From the NCBI GenBank assembly GCA_001970955.1, contig MPUH01000775.1, positions 1 to 35,376 on the forward strand: 35,376 nt of DNA, given 5' to 3'. Under the pieces are notes generated by a model. The model made no database searches, was not told the DNA's origin, and saw only the letters and a program-made list of their open reading frames with translations. Positions 16,708 to 25,881 of the stretch are shown one piece after another; within the stretch, counting starts at the first letter, position 1; each line of letters starts with the position of its first letter. The position numbers and the translations under genes are program-made. Origin of the DNA: Stentor coeruleus (taxonomy: Eukaryota > Ciliophora > Heterotrichea > Heterotrichida > Stentoridae).

Positions 16708-16911
16708 ATGCAGCTTAGCGATTAAGAAAGAACTGAAAAAATCGCAGTTAAGCATAAGCTAACTAGATAAAGATATAAAAGTGTGTTTTAGTATTTATTA
16801 GAGTTGGATAAGTCGAGTAGAAATTTTATGGAAATGGGTGGAGATAAGAATCTGCTAGTCAGCTCTTTTGATATAAAATCTGTTTTCCATTATTATGTAG
16901 AAATCTGCTAA
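16708..16911 (+). pseudogene. Short coding-like ORF with three in-frame stops
   Basis: From ATG at 16708 the frame reads MQLSD-TAA-ERTEKIAVKHKLTR-TAA-RYKSVF-TAG-YLLELDKSSRNFMEMGGDKN and continues to a final TAA at 16909-16911, 68 codons in all. All three internal stops fall where Gln would look natural. The stretch after the third stop is open for 41 codons. It could be the 3' end of the preceding tract in another frame. No family is recognised. Confidence 0.35.
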
Positions 16912-16940
16912 ATTAAATGATTAAGGTTTGGAAATTTTAT

Positions 16941-18155
16941 CTAGACTACTATAAAATAAAAATCAGCGATTGGGCCACAGACAGTATCGCAGCGATTGCT
17001 TTGGTGGCTTAAAGAAAATACTGAATTAGAAAATGTCCATAAAACTTTCTCAGGGCCTTCTATAACTGAGATACAGTCAACACACTTGTAAGTATGAGAG
17101 CCATTATTCAAAAAATACACTGTATACTTATTATCTTTTTTAATCAATACCTGTTTTTCCATGATAACTTTGAAAATCGAACTCTCTGGGTTATATGGTA
17201 TAGGAACAATCTGTGAATGCCTATACATAGAATTTGAATTAGTTGAACTGCCTTTAAGAACTTCAAACTCCTTCACATAAGTGATTCTTCCTGGTTTATA
17301 CGGAGTGCACAGTCCAATTCCTGTAAGTTTAACATCTTTATTCACAGAAAAAGTAATGGCATCAATTTTTTCTCCTGTATAGCGCCACTTCAAAGCTCGA
17401 GTTATGTGTGTCCTTCTTATCATAACCTCAGCCGGATTACCCAAGCATACTTTAATACATGACTTGATAAGTTTGTCTATGTTATCTTCAGGAATCGATA
17501 CAATGAGCTTTGATATGTTATATGCTTCAAGCTCTTTAAAATTCATATGCGTCTTTGATGCGTTTTGTAGCTCCCTAGTTTTAGTGACAATACTGGATGA
17601 GTTTTTAAGCACTGCTTGTATTTTATCATAATTCTGGCACTCTTGCTCATATCTATCAGATATTTCTTTATATTCTTGAGTAGCCTTGTTGACATATATA
17701 TTGTAAAGCTCATCGAGGCTGCTTAATAATTCTTCTTCGCGTCTATGCATTAATTCTTTCATTCTTGTAAATGATGTTATTAAAGACTCATCACTTAAAG
17801 CTTTGCTTTCATGATAGTAGTTTGGAGAGCTAAAAGATGAAATTCTGTTTCCATTTCTTGTATGATTTATTAGATTTAGCCAAGCACACATTTCACCATC
17901 ATTGCTAACCCTAAGATAATATTTATCATCACTGAGAGATACTATGAATATAAAGTCATTGTTTTGTTCGGTTCCTAGTGGTGAAGCATCTACTATCGTA
18001 TTCAGAGGAATTTCCATTGTGCTTTTACGATTGTCACCTTCTGATTTGTAGGTTGCAAGAGAGGATGAGGTTAGGACAAGCAGTCGTTTGCGCCACTTCT
18101 TTAAGTATTGAGATTTTTTCTCAATCCAGCCAGCTTTTATAATTTGCCTTTCCAT
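16941..18155 (-). CDS. PH-coiled coil-PHR domain protein, copy 1
   Basis: 404 residues. An N-terminal pleckstrin homology domain (about 5-100) begins IIKAGWIEKKSQYLKKWRKR and ends with the conserved Trp helix (EMCAWLNLINHTRNG). A helical region (about 125-215) follows. The C-terminal 155 residues form a PHR-like beta-sandwich, with KWRYTGEKIDAITFSVNKD, VGLCTPYKPGR-like strands, FKVIMEKQVLIKKDNKYTVY and a terminal GPIADFYFIVV resembling the family's closing strand. PH domains bind phosphoinositides or proteins at membranes. PHR domains are known from MYCBP2/PHR1 and BTBD proteins and mediate protein contacts. The combination is unusual, and the function is inferred only as a membrane-associated adaptor. 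A close paralogue of identical length lies beyond the UFM1 gene. Confidence 0.8.
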   Translation of the reverse strand: MERQIIKAGWIEKKSQYLKKWRKRLLVLTSSSLATYKSEGDNRKSTMEIPLNTIVDASPLGTEQNNDFIFIVSLSDDKYYLRVSNDGEMCAWLNLINHTRNGNRISSFSSPNYYHESKALSDESLITSFTRMKELMHRREEELLSSLDELYNIYVNKATQEYKEISDRYEQECQNYDKIQAVLKNSSSIVTKTRELQNASKTHMNFKELEAYNISKLIVSIPEDNIDKLIKSCIKVCLGNPAEVMIRRTHITRALKWRYTGEKIDAITFSVNKDVKLTGIGLCTPYKPGRITYVKEFEVLKGSSTNSNSMYRHSQIVPIPYNPESSIFKVIMEKQVLIKKDNKYTVYFLNNGSHTYKCVDCISVIEGPEKVLWTFSNSVFSLSHQSNRCDTVCGPIADFYFIVV

Positions 18156-18344
18156 GATTTTTATATTATAAATAAGTTTTCGAAGCTCAGCATTAAGAAT
18201 GATAACGCAAAAAACTTAAAAAACTGCATAGATAGCATAGAGAGTATCATAATAAAGCAAGATAAATAGATTAAAGAACTCAAACTGTGAGCGATAATTT
18301 TCAATACATAACATCTAATTCATTAGTAATATAATAAATATATA

Positions 18345-18605
18345 ATGTCAGGAGAGAGAATTCAATTCAGAATTGTGAATGCCAGTGATCCACGTGGAGC
18401 TTATAGAGTTATAGCAGTTCCTGAACAAGCACCTTTTACTGCTGTTATCAAATTCGCTGCTGATGAATTCAAAGTTCCTGCATCTACATCAGCTATGATC
18501 ACTAACACTGGTGTTGGTATTAATCCAAATCAAACTTCTGGAGCGATCTTTCTCAAGCATGGCAGTGAGTTGAAGCTCATTCCAAGAGACCGAGTAGGAG
18601 CTTAA
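18345..18605 (+). CDS. UFM1: Ubiquitin-fold modifier 1
   Basis: 86 residues, matching UFM1 along its whole length: [43 protein letters not shown] and [15 protein letters not shown] are hallmark blocks. UFM1 is conjugated to lysines, notably ribosomal protein uL24 at the ER, by UBA5, UFC1 and UFL1, and is removed by UFSP proteases. The precursor ends Val-Gly-Ala; the conserved Gly at 85 becomes the reactive C-terminus after the tail is trimmed. Only one residue follows that Gly, whereas the human precursor has two. No intron. The gene is divergent from PH-PHR copy 1 (about 190 nt between starts), so the two probably share a promoter region. Confidence 0.97.
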   Translation: MSGERIQFRIVNASDPRGAYRVIAVPEQAPFTAVIKFAADEFKVPASTSAMITNTGVGINPNQTSGAIFLKHGSELKLIPRDRVGA

Positions 18606-18839
18606 TACTAACTAAAGTTAATACTTTTTTTAAAAGTTTATCACTATATGTTTATGAAATGCCAAGCTTTAAATAGAAGTGCACACTGATTTTACATAAT
18701 AGGTGCAATTCAAATAAGTAATTAAAACCAAAAATAAAGTAGGATCTGCAATTTCTTATAAAACCACTTGAATTATACCGTCTCTACAGCATAAGCTTAA
18801 TATACTTATCTTAATGCTTGATTATTAAAGATCCATAAG

Positions 18840-20054
18840 CTAAACTACCATAAAGTAGAAATCTGCTATAGGTCCGCAGACTATATCGCATCTATTGCTC
18901 TGATGGTTTGGCGAAAATATCGAATTAATAAAAGTCCAAACTACTCTATCAGGGCCTTCAACAATTGAAACACAATCGACGCACTTATAAGTATGCGCAC
19001 CCCCATTAAGAAAATACACAGTATATTTGCTATCTTTTTTAATCAGCACCTGCTTTTCCATAATAACTTTAAAAATTGAGCTTTCAGGGTTACTATGTAT
19101 AGGAACGATCTGTGAATGCCTATATATGGAACTTGAGTTTGTCGAGCTCCCCTTAAGCACTTCAAATTCTTTAACATAAGTGATTCTTCCTGGTTTATAA
19201 GGTGTGCATAGCCCAACACCTGTTAGTTTTATGTCTTTGTTTACTGAAAAAGTTATAGCATCGATTCTTTCCCCTGTGTATCGCCATTTTAAAGCTCGGG
19301 TTATATGTGTGCGTCTTATCATAACTTCAGAAGGATTCCCTAAGCACACTGTTATGCAGGATTTAATAAGTTTATCAAGATTTTCTTCTTGTATGGAGAC
19401 GACAAGTTTTGAAACGTTAAAAGCTTCAAGTTCTTTGAAGTTAAAATGAACCTTTGTTGCATTTTGTATTTCCCGAGTCTTGCTAATCACACTTGTAGAA
19501 GTTTCAAGGACTGATGTTATTTTTTCGTAATTTCGGCATTCTTGTTCATACTTTTCTGAGATTTCGCTGTGCTCTTGAGTAGCTTTGTCAACATAAATCT
19601 TGTAAAGTTCATCAAGGTTTCCTAATAATTCCTCTTCACGCTTAAACAAAAGCTCTTTCATTTTAGTGAAAGATGTTATCAAAGACTCATCGCTCATAGC
19701 CTTGCTCTCATGATAGTAATTAGGTGAGCTGAAGGAAGAAATTCTGTTCCCATTCCTTGTGTGATTTATTAAATTGAGCCAAGCGCACATCTCTCCATCG
19801 TTATTGGTTTTCAAATGAAATTTCTCCTCGGCAACTGTAACGGTGAATATAAAGTCATTATTTTGTTCTGTTGCAAGAGGGGAAGCGTCGATTATCGAAG
19901 TTATTGGAATTTCCATTGTAGACTTTCCGTGATGGCTTTCAGTTTTATAGGTGGCTAATGATGTGGACCTCAGAACTAGCCACCTTTTTCGCCACTTCTT
20001 TAAGTAATGGGATTTTTTTTCTATCCAACCTGCTTTGATGATTTGTTTATCCAT
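18840..20054 (-). CDS. PH-coiled coil-PHR domain protein, copy 2
   Basis: Paralogue of the gene at 16941-18155. With the start at 20054 (MDKQIIKAGW) it is also 404 residues; an in-frame ATG six codons upstream (20072) is less likely, since copy 1 begins MERQIIKAGW. The domain order is the same: PH (about 5-100), helical linker, PHR-like C-terminus ending GPIADFYFMVV. Long identical stretches, such as the PHR start ITRALKWRYTGE, show recent tandem duplication. Substitutions concentrate in the PH domain loops and the linker, where ligand or partner preference could differ. The UFM1 gene lies between the copies on the other strand. Confidence 0.8.
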   Translation of the reverse strand: MDKQIIKAGWIEKKSHYLKKWRKRWLVLRSTSLATYKTESHHGKSTMEIPITSIIDASPLATEQNNDFIFTVTVAEEKFHLKTNNDGEMCAWLNLINHTRNGNRISSFSSPNYYHESKAMSDESLITSFTKMKELLFKREEELLGNLDELYKIYVDKATQEHSEISEKYEQECRNYEKITSVLETSTSVISKTREIQNATKVHFNFKELEAFNVSKLVVSIQEENLDKLIKSCITVCLGNPSEVMIRRTHITRALKWRYTGERIDAITFSVNKDIKLTGVGLCTPYKPGRITYVKEFEVLKGSSTNSSSIYRHSQIVPIHSNPESSIFKVIMEKQVLIKKDSKYTVYFLNGGAHTYKCVDCVSIVEGPDRVVWTFINSIFSPNHQSNRCDIVCGPIADFYFMVV

Positions 20055-21174
20055 TATTATATTATTAATCAAAGATTTAATTCTGATGGGAGTAATGAAT
20101 CTAAATTTATTAATGAAAACTTACATAAATTGTTTAGATGCTTGTGCATAAATAAGAATAAAAATTATTTAATATGAAGTTTCATATGCAAATTGTTAAG
20201 AACAAGAAAAATCAAATTCTTTATTGCCTGTGAACAAAGTAGATGATGGAGGTAAAGTATATTTTATATATAGTCATTAGTTATTTTAGACTAAAATAGG
20301 AAATTATTTATGATCGTTTCACAATCAAAAATAAATTTCAAAGCAAATGCCTGCTATATTAGCATAGTCCAAAGGAAATTAACCTATAAAGTTTTCCAAA
20401 AAACTTATCATAATTTACAAAATTTATAACTACTCAATATTATACTAAACTCCTAAGTAGTTTTTATTCCAATCAATCTAATTTGTAGAAATTTATCCGA
20501 GATTAAATTAACTTAAAATCTATTAATCCAGCAGTATTTAGCATCATATTTCCTATAAAATAGAAATGCAGATCATATAATTATCTGTTTTTCAAATTAA
20601 ATAATCTTCCATTCTCATTCCTACTACTCTATCATACCCTATCCTAATCGCCCATAAATTAAATCTCCTCATTATTAAACTTTAAATTTTAATTAACCAA
20701 TTCCCTTTTCCTCCAATATACACCTATTTGCATCTTAACAAATTCACTGCATCCTAACATTTTTCTTAAAATTGAAACCATGATACTAACTCTAAAATTC
20801 AAATCATGAATAAATATTGTTTTAAATGCATCTTAGCTTTCTATCGAAAATTATTAGTCAATAATCAAATATAACAAAGTTTGCAAACTATCATTCTTAA
20901 ATAAATTAAGTAAACTAGGAACGCCTTAAAATAAAAATTTGGTTAATTTTTTTTTATATCTCTACTATTTTTCCAAACAGCGTTAATTTTTACTATATTT
21001 CTCCATGCTAATTATCTCAAATAATTTTTTTCATTAAAATTGTTTTAAAAATGCAGTTTGACACAAATCGAGATATTTCTAACTGCTGATGTAACGAGAA
21101 AAACTGTTCATTTTTCCTAGTCAAATGCTTATGGTTCTATTCCCTGACTGTTCGACTTGCTGACAAGCTTTAGA
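20055..21174. other. Long AT-rich intergenic region
   Basis: About 1.1 kb containing no gene, RNA or repeat that I can support. One side is the 5' leader of PH-PHR copy 2. The 20600-20760 part is pyrimidine-rich. The last ~150 nt may belong to the upstream part of the dead TBC gene. Confidence 0.5.
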
Positions 21175-21917
21175 ATGGTGAAAAAATGCGAAATCTCAAA
21201 CGATTATGAAGCAGTATACGCAAAATTCGCTAAATCAGGAGAAAACTATCAATCTGTAGATGCCCATTAGATAGACCTAAACCTAACTTTCCCAATAACC
21301 AAACACTTTGGCAGTGGCACAAAAAGCCTTAAGATGAATTTTGATATCAATAAGTATTTTTGAACCTGCTGTTGGATATGCTCAAGGTATGAATTTCCTC
21401 TCTATATCAATTATGTGGCATACCACAGAATGCAAGTCTTTTTGGTTAATGATTAACCTTCTTCACAAATATGAAATGCGAAAAAGCTTCCTCCCGGGTC
21501 TTCCTGGCCTTGCTAGTATTCATAAATCCTCGAATTGCTTCTTTTTGAGCAATATCCCAACTTTTTCTGTTATCTTAATGAGCATCAGGCTGATGTTTCG
21601 GTTTACATTACCGAATTGTGTTTTACGCTATTTGCTAAAATTGTTCCAATTCATGAAATGGGCATGATTCTTCATGGATTTTTTCTCAATTGATGTTTTT
21701 TTTCTATAAAGTTGTTCTGGCTATTATTTTTAAGCTCAAAGAAAATTGCTGTGCTTGAAAGATCCTGCGGGACATCCTCACAATTATCAAGCACAGTGAA
21801 GTGTATAAGAAAGGCAGAACTAGTTTCATTAAGTCACTGTCTATAAAGTCGGAAAACCTAACGTGGGCAGAACTTTTGGATGAATCTGAAAACATAAATT
21901 TAGACAAAGATATATAG
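21175..21917 (+). pseudogene. Broken TBC (Rab GTPase-activating) domain gene
   Basis: Pieces of a TBC domain follow in the right order but in different frames. First comes KCEISNDYEAVYAKFA, then GENYQSVDAH, a TAG (21268), and IDLNLTFP (IDLxxTFP is a TBC signature). A frameshift near 21340 leads to ISIFEPAVGYAQGMNFLS, the hallmark GYxQGMNF motif, and CKSFWLMINLLHKYEM. A second shift near 21535 leads to LFEQYPNFFCYLNEHQ and LCFTLFAKIVPIHEMG. A TGA and a third shift near 21695 are followed by a helical tail ending at TAG 21915-21917. TBC proteins inactivate Rab GTPases with an Arg and a Gln finger; the arginine-finger motif region falls at a break. With at least three shifts and two stops this is very probably dead, and none is repaired by a 15-nt intron. 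Confidence 0.85.
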
Positions 21918-22004
21918 AATTTCTTATTTCTAACATTTAGCATACTAAATCTAGAACCTTCTATTATCAGATTTAAGATGATTTTAACATAGTATACTAT
22001 TATA

Positions 22005-22436
22005 ATGGAAACTATTTTAAAACCAGTCTGGTGCCATGCGTGCAGACATGAATTTTTTCAATCTCCCAACCTAATCACATGTGGAATGTGTGATTCTGAA
22101 CTCATTGAACAGATAGAACCTAACTGTCCTCATCCGAATTCCTTCCGACCTGAAGGATTAACCCAAACTTATCCCACAAACTTTAACCAAGTCCCTCTAA
22201 TAGCTCATTTTATTCATTTCATGATAGAATTGCCATCCGAAACAGCTCTTCCAGCAACAGAGAACCAAATTAAATCATTAGAATCCATAGAACATTCTAA
22301 TGACGAATGTGCGATCTGCCAAGATAGCATAACTGGAGGTAAAAGAATGCCTTGTGGACACAGCTTCCACAACCAATGCATAACCAAATGGTTAAAAATG
22401 AAAAACTCCTGTCCAACTTGCAGGACTTCTGTATAA
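22005..22436 (+). CDS. RING-H2 finger ubiquitin ligase (RNF126/BCA2-like)
   Basis: 143 residues. An N-terminal zinc ribbon has C10-x2-C13 and C26-x2-C29 (WCHACRHEFF ... CGMC), as in the BCA2/RNF126 group. A short variable linker follows. The C-terminal RING-H2 has C102, C105, C117, H119, H122, C125, C136 and C139 (ECAICQDSI ... PCGHSFHNQC ... CPTC), all eight ligands present. Such ligases recruit E2 enzymes through the RING and cargo through the N-terminal finger. It is about half the length of human RNF126 because the linker is short. No membrane segment, so probably cytosolic. Confidence 0.9.
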   Translation: METILKPVWCHACRHEFFQSPNLITCGMCDSELIEQIEPNCPHPNSFRPEGLTQTYPTNFNQVPLIAHFIHFMIELPSETALPATENQIKSLESIEHSNDECAICQDSITGGKRMPCGHSFHNQCITKWLKMKNSCPTCRTSV

Positions 22437-22449
22437 TTTAACTAATAAT

Positions 22450-23307
22450 ATGTCACAAGATTTATTTGAAATTAATAGAAACAATCTTAAGAAAATCTTT
22501 GAAGCCCACCAGAACCGAGGAACTATATTGTTCACAGACATCCTCAAGATATGTACGGCGACAAGGATTTTCCCAAACCTCCTAACTTCAAAAGATTTAC
22601 GCAAACTAATAATCCAAGTGACAAACGTAGCTAGTGGTGATGAGCTTTCTGCTAAACTTAGCTACGAAGAGATGGAAGAGTTCCTTAGAGGAGTGGCTAA
22701 ACATTCATATCCATCACGAAGAGGGATGCTTGAACAATTTCACATGCTTTTCTTGCATATGCGTAATCCTTGCTATTTAAGATACAATATTATGTTTGAA
22801 ATTGATGATAAAAACAAGAAACAGCCTGAAGCATCCAAGACGCAGACCAAGCCTGGTGCAGGTTTGTTTTTTAGACCGTCAAGTGAGCATAATTTGTTGT
22901 CATGTTCGCCTTACAGATCACGGATGATGCAGAAAAAAACGAACAATTTGAATGCTTTAGTCTCACCAAAGATCAACAATACATTTGGATTTACTTTGAA
23001 ACTTCATGATGAAAGCTCGAGAGACTCAAGTGCTCAACCTTCACCTATTGCTAGGCACTCAGAAAGAGTTTCGAAAGAACTTGAAAATACGAAAAAAGTA
23101 GATGAAACAGGGCAAAAGGAAGATGTTGTGAGCCAAATCGCTGAAATTTTTAATAATTTTAAAGACAAAACCCAAGCTGTGCTTGGCGGGAACAAGATAA
23201 TTACTAAGAAGGATCTTGGAATTTTGTTGGATACTCGCAGAAGGCAGACTGAGAAACAGATGAAGCTAAAGCTTTGTTTTAGTTTGTGGAAGGGAAGTAG
23301 TCGTTAA
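22450..23307 (+). CDS. Protein of unknown function, possibly EF-hand-like at the N-terminus
   Basis: 285 residues beginning only 13 nt after the stop of the RING gene on the same strand. Residues 1-110 are helical (NLKKIFEAHQNRGTILFTDI, then KLSYEEMEEFLRGVAKHSYP), which resembles helix pairs of degenerate EF-hand domains, but the acidic calcium loops are not evident. The middle is Ser/Lys-rich and disordered. The C-terminus has a short amphipathic helix and a basic tail (RRRQTEKQMKLKLC). No family is recognised with confidence. The very short spacer must contain this gene's transcription signals, unless the two are co-transcribed. Confidence 0.7.
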   Translation: MSQDLFEINRNNLKKIFEAHQNRGTILFTDILKICTATRIFPNLLTSKDLRKLIIQVTNVASGDELSAKLSYEEMEEFLRGVAKHSYPSRRGMLEQFHMLFLHMRNPCYLRYNIMFEIDDKNKKQPEASKTQTKPGAGLFFRPSSEHNLLSCSPYRSRMMQKKTNNLNALVSPKINNTFGFTLKLHDESSRDSSAQPSPIARHSERVSKELENTKKVDETGQKEDVVSQIAEIFNNFKDKTQAVLGGNKIITKKDLGILLDTRRRQTEKQMKLKLCFSLWKGSSR

Positions 23308-23929
23308 TTTAAATGGCAGATAAAGTTTTAGAAATAAGCGAGAAATTCAAAATTAGAAAGGAACTTTTGAGTTTGAGATGATTGAGGACGTTATTAAAAT
23401 ATACGGAAATTACGCTGGCTGTTTAGAATATGATGCTGATATTTAACTGTAGAGTTTATGCAAGTAAAAATGTTGATTTTTACTAAGGCAAGATAATTTA
23501 AAATATAATATTTTTGAGTTTAGGAAAGTTCTTAAAATTAGATAATATTTTGAGTTAAAATAAAGTTAGAGGACCCTAAGATATCGTATTACTAAGAATA
23601 CTTCTAAATTAAACTTAGAATTTTTAATGACAAACATAATCAACTATATAATTAAGTTGTTTTCTCAAGTAAAAAGCTGCATAAACTAAATCTTATATCT
23701 AAACAGGTATAATCATTATAAAAATATTCAAAGCACGAAAGCGGCATTGCTATTCCCATATAAAATGAGTATAATCTATGCAACTATCTATTATAATATC
23801 CAGCTTTATCCGAAATTCCCATGCAAAAAGCATATAAAAAAATATATGGAAAATCATTCTAAAATATTTTAATCTTTCCCAAACTATAATCTGACATTTT
23901 CATTTTGTTCTAAGATAATCTGAATATCG
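23308..23929. other. Intergenic with a short coding-like scrap
   Basis: At 23313 an ATG opens 22 codons (MADKVLEISEKFKIRKELLS...) to TGA. One frame over, a run reads FEFEMIEDVIKIYGNYAG and ends at TAA. They look like one small gene broken by a one-base shift, but this is not strong enough for a gene call. The rest is AT-rich with nothing seen. Confidence 0.3.
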
Positions 23930-24949
23930 ATGGATCCTCTAAAAGCAGAGAATACTAAAATACAGCCAACAAAACTCATGAAACAGCGAACTCTATGGGC
24001 CATGCTATCAACTATGTCTCGGCCTTGCAACTTAAAAAAATCCGACAACACAACTGAGTCTGGGGTAATCCACACACTATGCAAAAAAGGGGCGATCCTT
24101 ATCTCTAAAGCTAACTCCTTATCTGTCAAATCAATGATCCCATTCGAAAAAATAATCTCTTTAGAATGCCCTAATGTCCAAAACACACACAAAAAAAAAT
24201 TCCAGACTGATCAAGAAATATCAAAAAATTCACGAATCCAAAAACGGCAGCTTCAGCAATGGCAAGGAGAAGAGCCATCATCTATAACTTTTGACGTTAA
24301 AGACTATAAAGGATGGAATCAATTCGAAATCAATGCAGCCAAATTCGGAGTTGTTAGCACATATGATGAAAATTTATATACAACGCCTGTTCCGCATATA
24401 AGTGAACTTACAGAAGAGCAGGTCTTAAGGGCAAAAATTGTTGAAAAAGAAATTAATTCCTATACACAAGATAAAGGTGAGGAGGATGAAGATGAGGAAG
24501 CTTTGTTTGGAGCAGTTTTGGGAAGTGGAAGATATGTTGAGGCTAAGCAAGAGATAAATAAAAACGCTAAAGTAAAAAATGAAGAGAAGGAGAAGTATAA
24601 GAAATTTAGAAAAGGACTAGAAACTGGGAAAAAGGTTGAAGAAAAATGTATAGTTGATGAAAGGGTTGAGAGCTTGAATTTAATACTTCCAAAAGTTGAA
24701 GTGACAGAAAACGTTAAGAAAAGTTTTCAAATATTTAAAGAGAGTATGAATCTTCAGGAAAAAGTTAGCCTTGACGCTTTGAAAGAGTTTTCTAAAGAGA
24801 TTAGTCCTAAGATCTCATTCATGTCAAGGAAAAACAGCGAAGCTACAGAGAGTAAGCCTGTTGTTGTTGTTGTTGAACCGAAGATTGAAATTAGAAGTGT
24901 ATTAGATCTTTATATTACAACTTGGACAAAATGCATTAAAAATAAATAG
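23930..24949 (+). CDS. Ataxin-2/Pbp1-like LsmAD domain protein
   Basis: 339 residues. Residues 20-85 fit an SM-ATX (Lsm-like) fold: TLWAMLSTMSRP, then ESGVIHTLCKKGAILISKA. The LsmAD domain starts at about 128 with the diagnostic GWNQFEINAAKFGVVSTYDE, then NLYTT, and continues through an acidic stretch (EEDEDEE, about 184-190). The C-terminal part is charged with a run of five valines encoded by a GTT microsatellite. Ataxin-2/Pbp1 proteins associate with poly(A)-binding protein and stress granules and regulate mRNA stability. No obvious PAM2 motif is visible in the C-terminal region. No intron. Confidence 0.85.
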   Translation: MDPLKAENTKIQPTKLMKQRTLWAMLSTMSRPCNLKKSDNTTESGVIHTLCKKGAILISKANSLSVKSMIPFEKIISLECPNVQNTHKKKFQTDQEISKNSRIQKRQLQQWQGEEPSSITFDVKDYKGWNQFEINAAKFGVVSTYDENLYTTPVPHISELTEEQVLRAKIVEKEINSYTQDKGEEDEDEEALFGAVLGSGRYVEAKQEINKNAKVKNEEKEKYKKFRKGLETGKKVEEKCIVDERVESLNLILPKVEVTENVKKSFQIFKESMNLQEKVSLDALKEFSKEISPKISFMSRKNSEATESKPVVVVVEPKIEIRSVLDLYITTWTKCIKNK

Positions 24950-25237
24950 TTTTTTAGTTTTATTTACAGGATTTGACTGTAGTTTAAGGCTCTTTTGATA
25001 GTATCTGATAAATCTGATGAAATTAAGTTATGATAAATATTAAAGATAATGCTTTACGAATTTATTAAGAAGAGTACTATGAAAAAACATGATAAAGTTT
25101 GGTATTAGGAATATGTGATAAACGTTGAGGCTGGATGTTTTTCCACCTACAAATTTACACAAACCCTCAGTTTATCAACTTTTCCTCCCCTTAACTTCAT
25201 TTATAGCAAATATCACTGCAAACAATCATTTTAATTA

Positions 25238-25768
25238 TTATCCAGAACTTTTACCACGATTGCATTCAAAACTTAATTTAGCTTGGCTGATATACTTCCT
25301 ATAAGACTCTCTTCCTTGTGCACTTTTTAGCTTTTTATTATTCTTCTCACTAGCGAAAGGTATTTTTGGTTGCAACACCTTGTGTGAATTGAATTCTTTC
25401 CTTTGTTTAATTAAGGGTGATTGATACTGTGATGAAGGATTTTTTATACAACTCGCTTGTGTTTGCGAGTCTTTATTAAAAATCAACTTCTTTTTAACCA
25501 TTTCCAAATAGGGTATTTTACTACCTTGGCGTTTTTTTATTAGAAGGTTGTGCATTGGATTTTTAAGTTCTCCAAAGTGATGGGAGGATTGTACGTTAAT
25601 TGAGTCATTAACGAAAGCTAAACTGTTTAAAAAGGAGCTTTGACGACTTGGGATGCTATCTGGGTTACTGTTCACAGCAGCAGATCCCCTTGAAAGACGA
25701 CTGCTATTAATCTCTGCGTTTTTGGGTTTTTTGGAAATTGTTATAAATATCGAGAATCTAGGATCCAT
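25238..25768 (-). CDS. Protein of unknown function
   Basis: 176 residues, basic, Ser/Asn/Lys-rich and largely disordered. It begins MDPRFSIFITISKKPKN and contains SRQSSFLNSLAFVNDS, and its C-terminus has a short helical segment (ESYRKYISQAKLSFE). There is no signal peptide or membrane segment and no family recognised. Codon composition is like that of neighbouring genes, and the frame is open from a natural ATG. Confidence 0.6.
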   Translation of the reverse strand: MDPRFSIFITISKKPKNAEINSSRLSRGSAAVNSNPDSIPSRQSSFLNSLAFVNDSINVQSSHHFGELKNPMHNLLIKKRQGSKIPYLEMVKKKLIFNKDSQTQASCIKNPSSQYQSPLIKQRKEFNSHKVLQPKIPFASEKNNKKLKSAQGRESYRKYISQAKLSFECNRGKSSG

Positions 25769-25881
25769 TTTATAAAAAAAACTGAAATGCCCTTGAAATT
25801 TGGCTAAATTGATAGAAAAACCTCTGATTTACACATATATTCAAAAGGCAATCATAGATTATTCTACTTTTTAGGCCTAGT

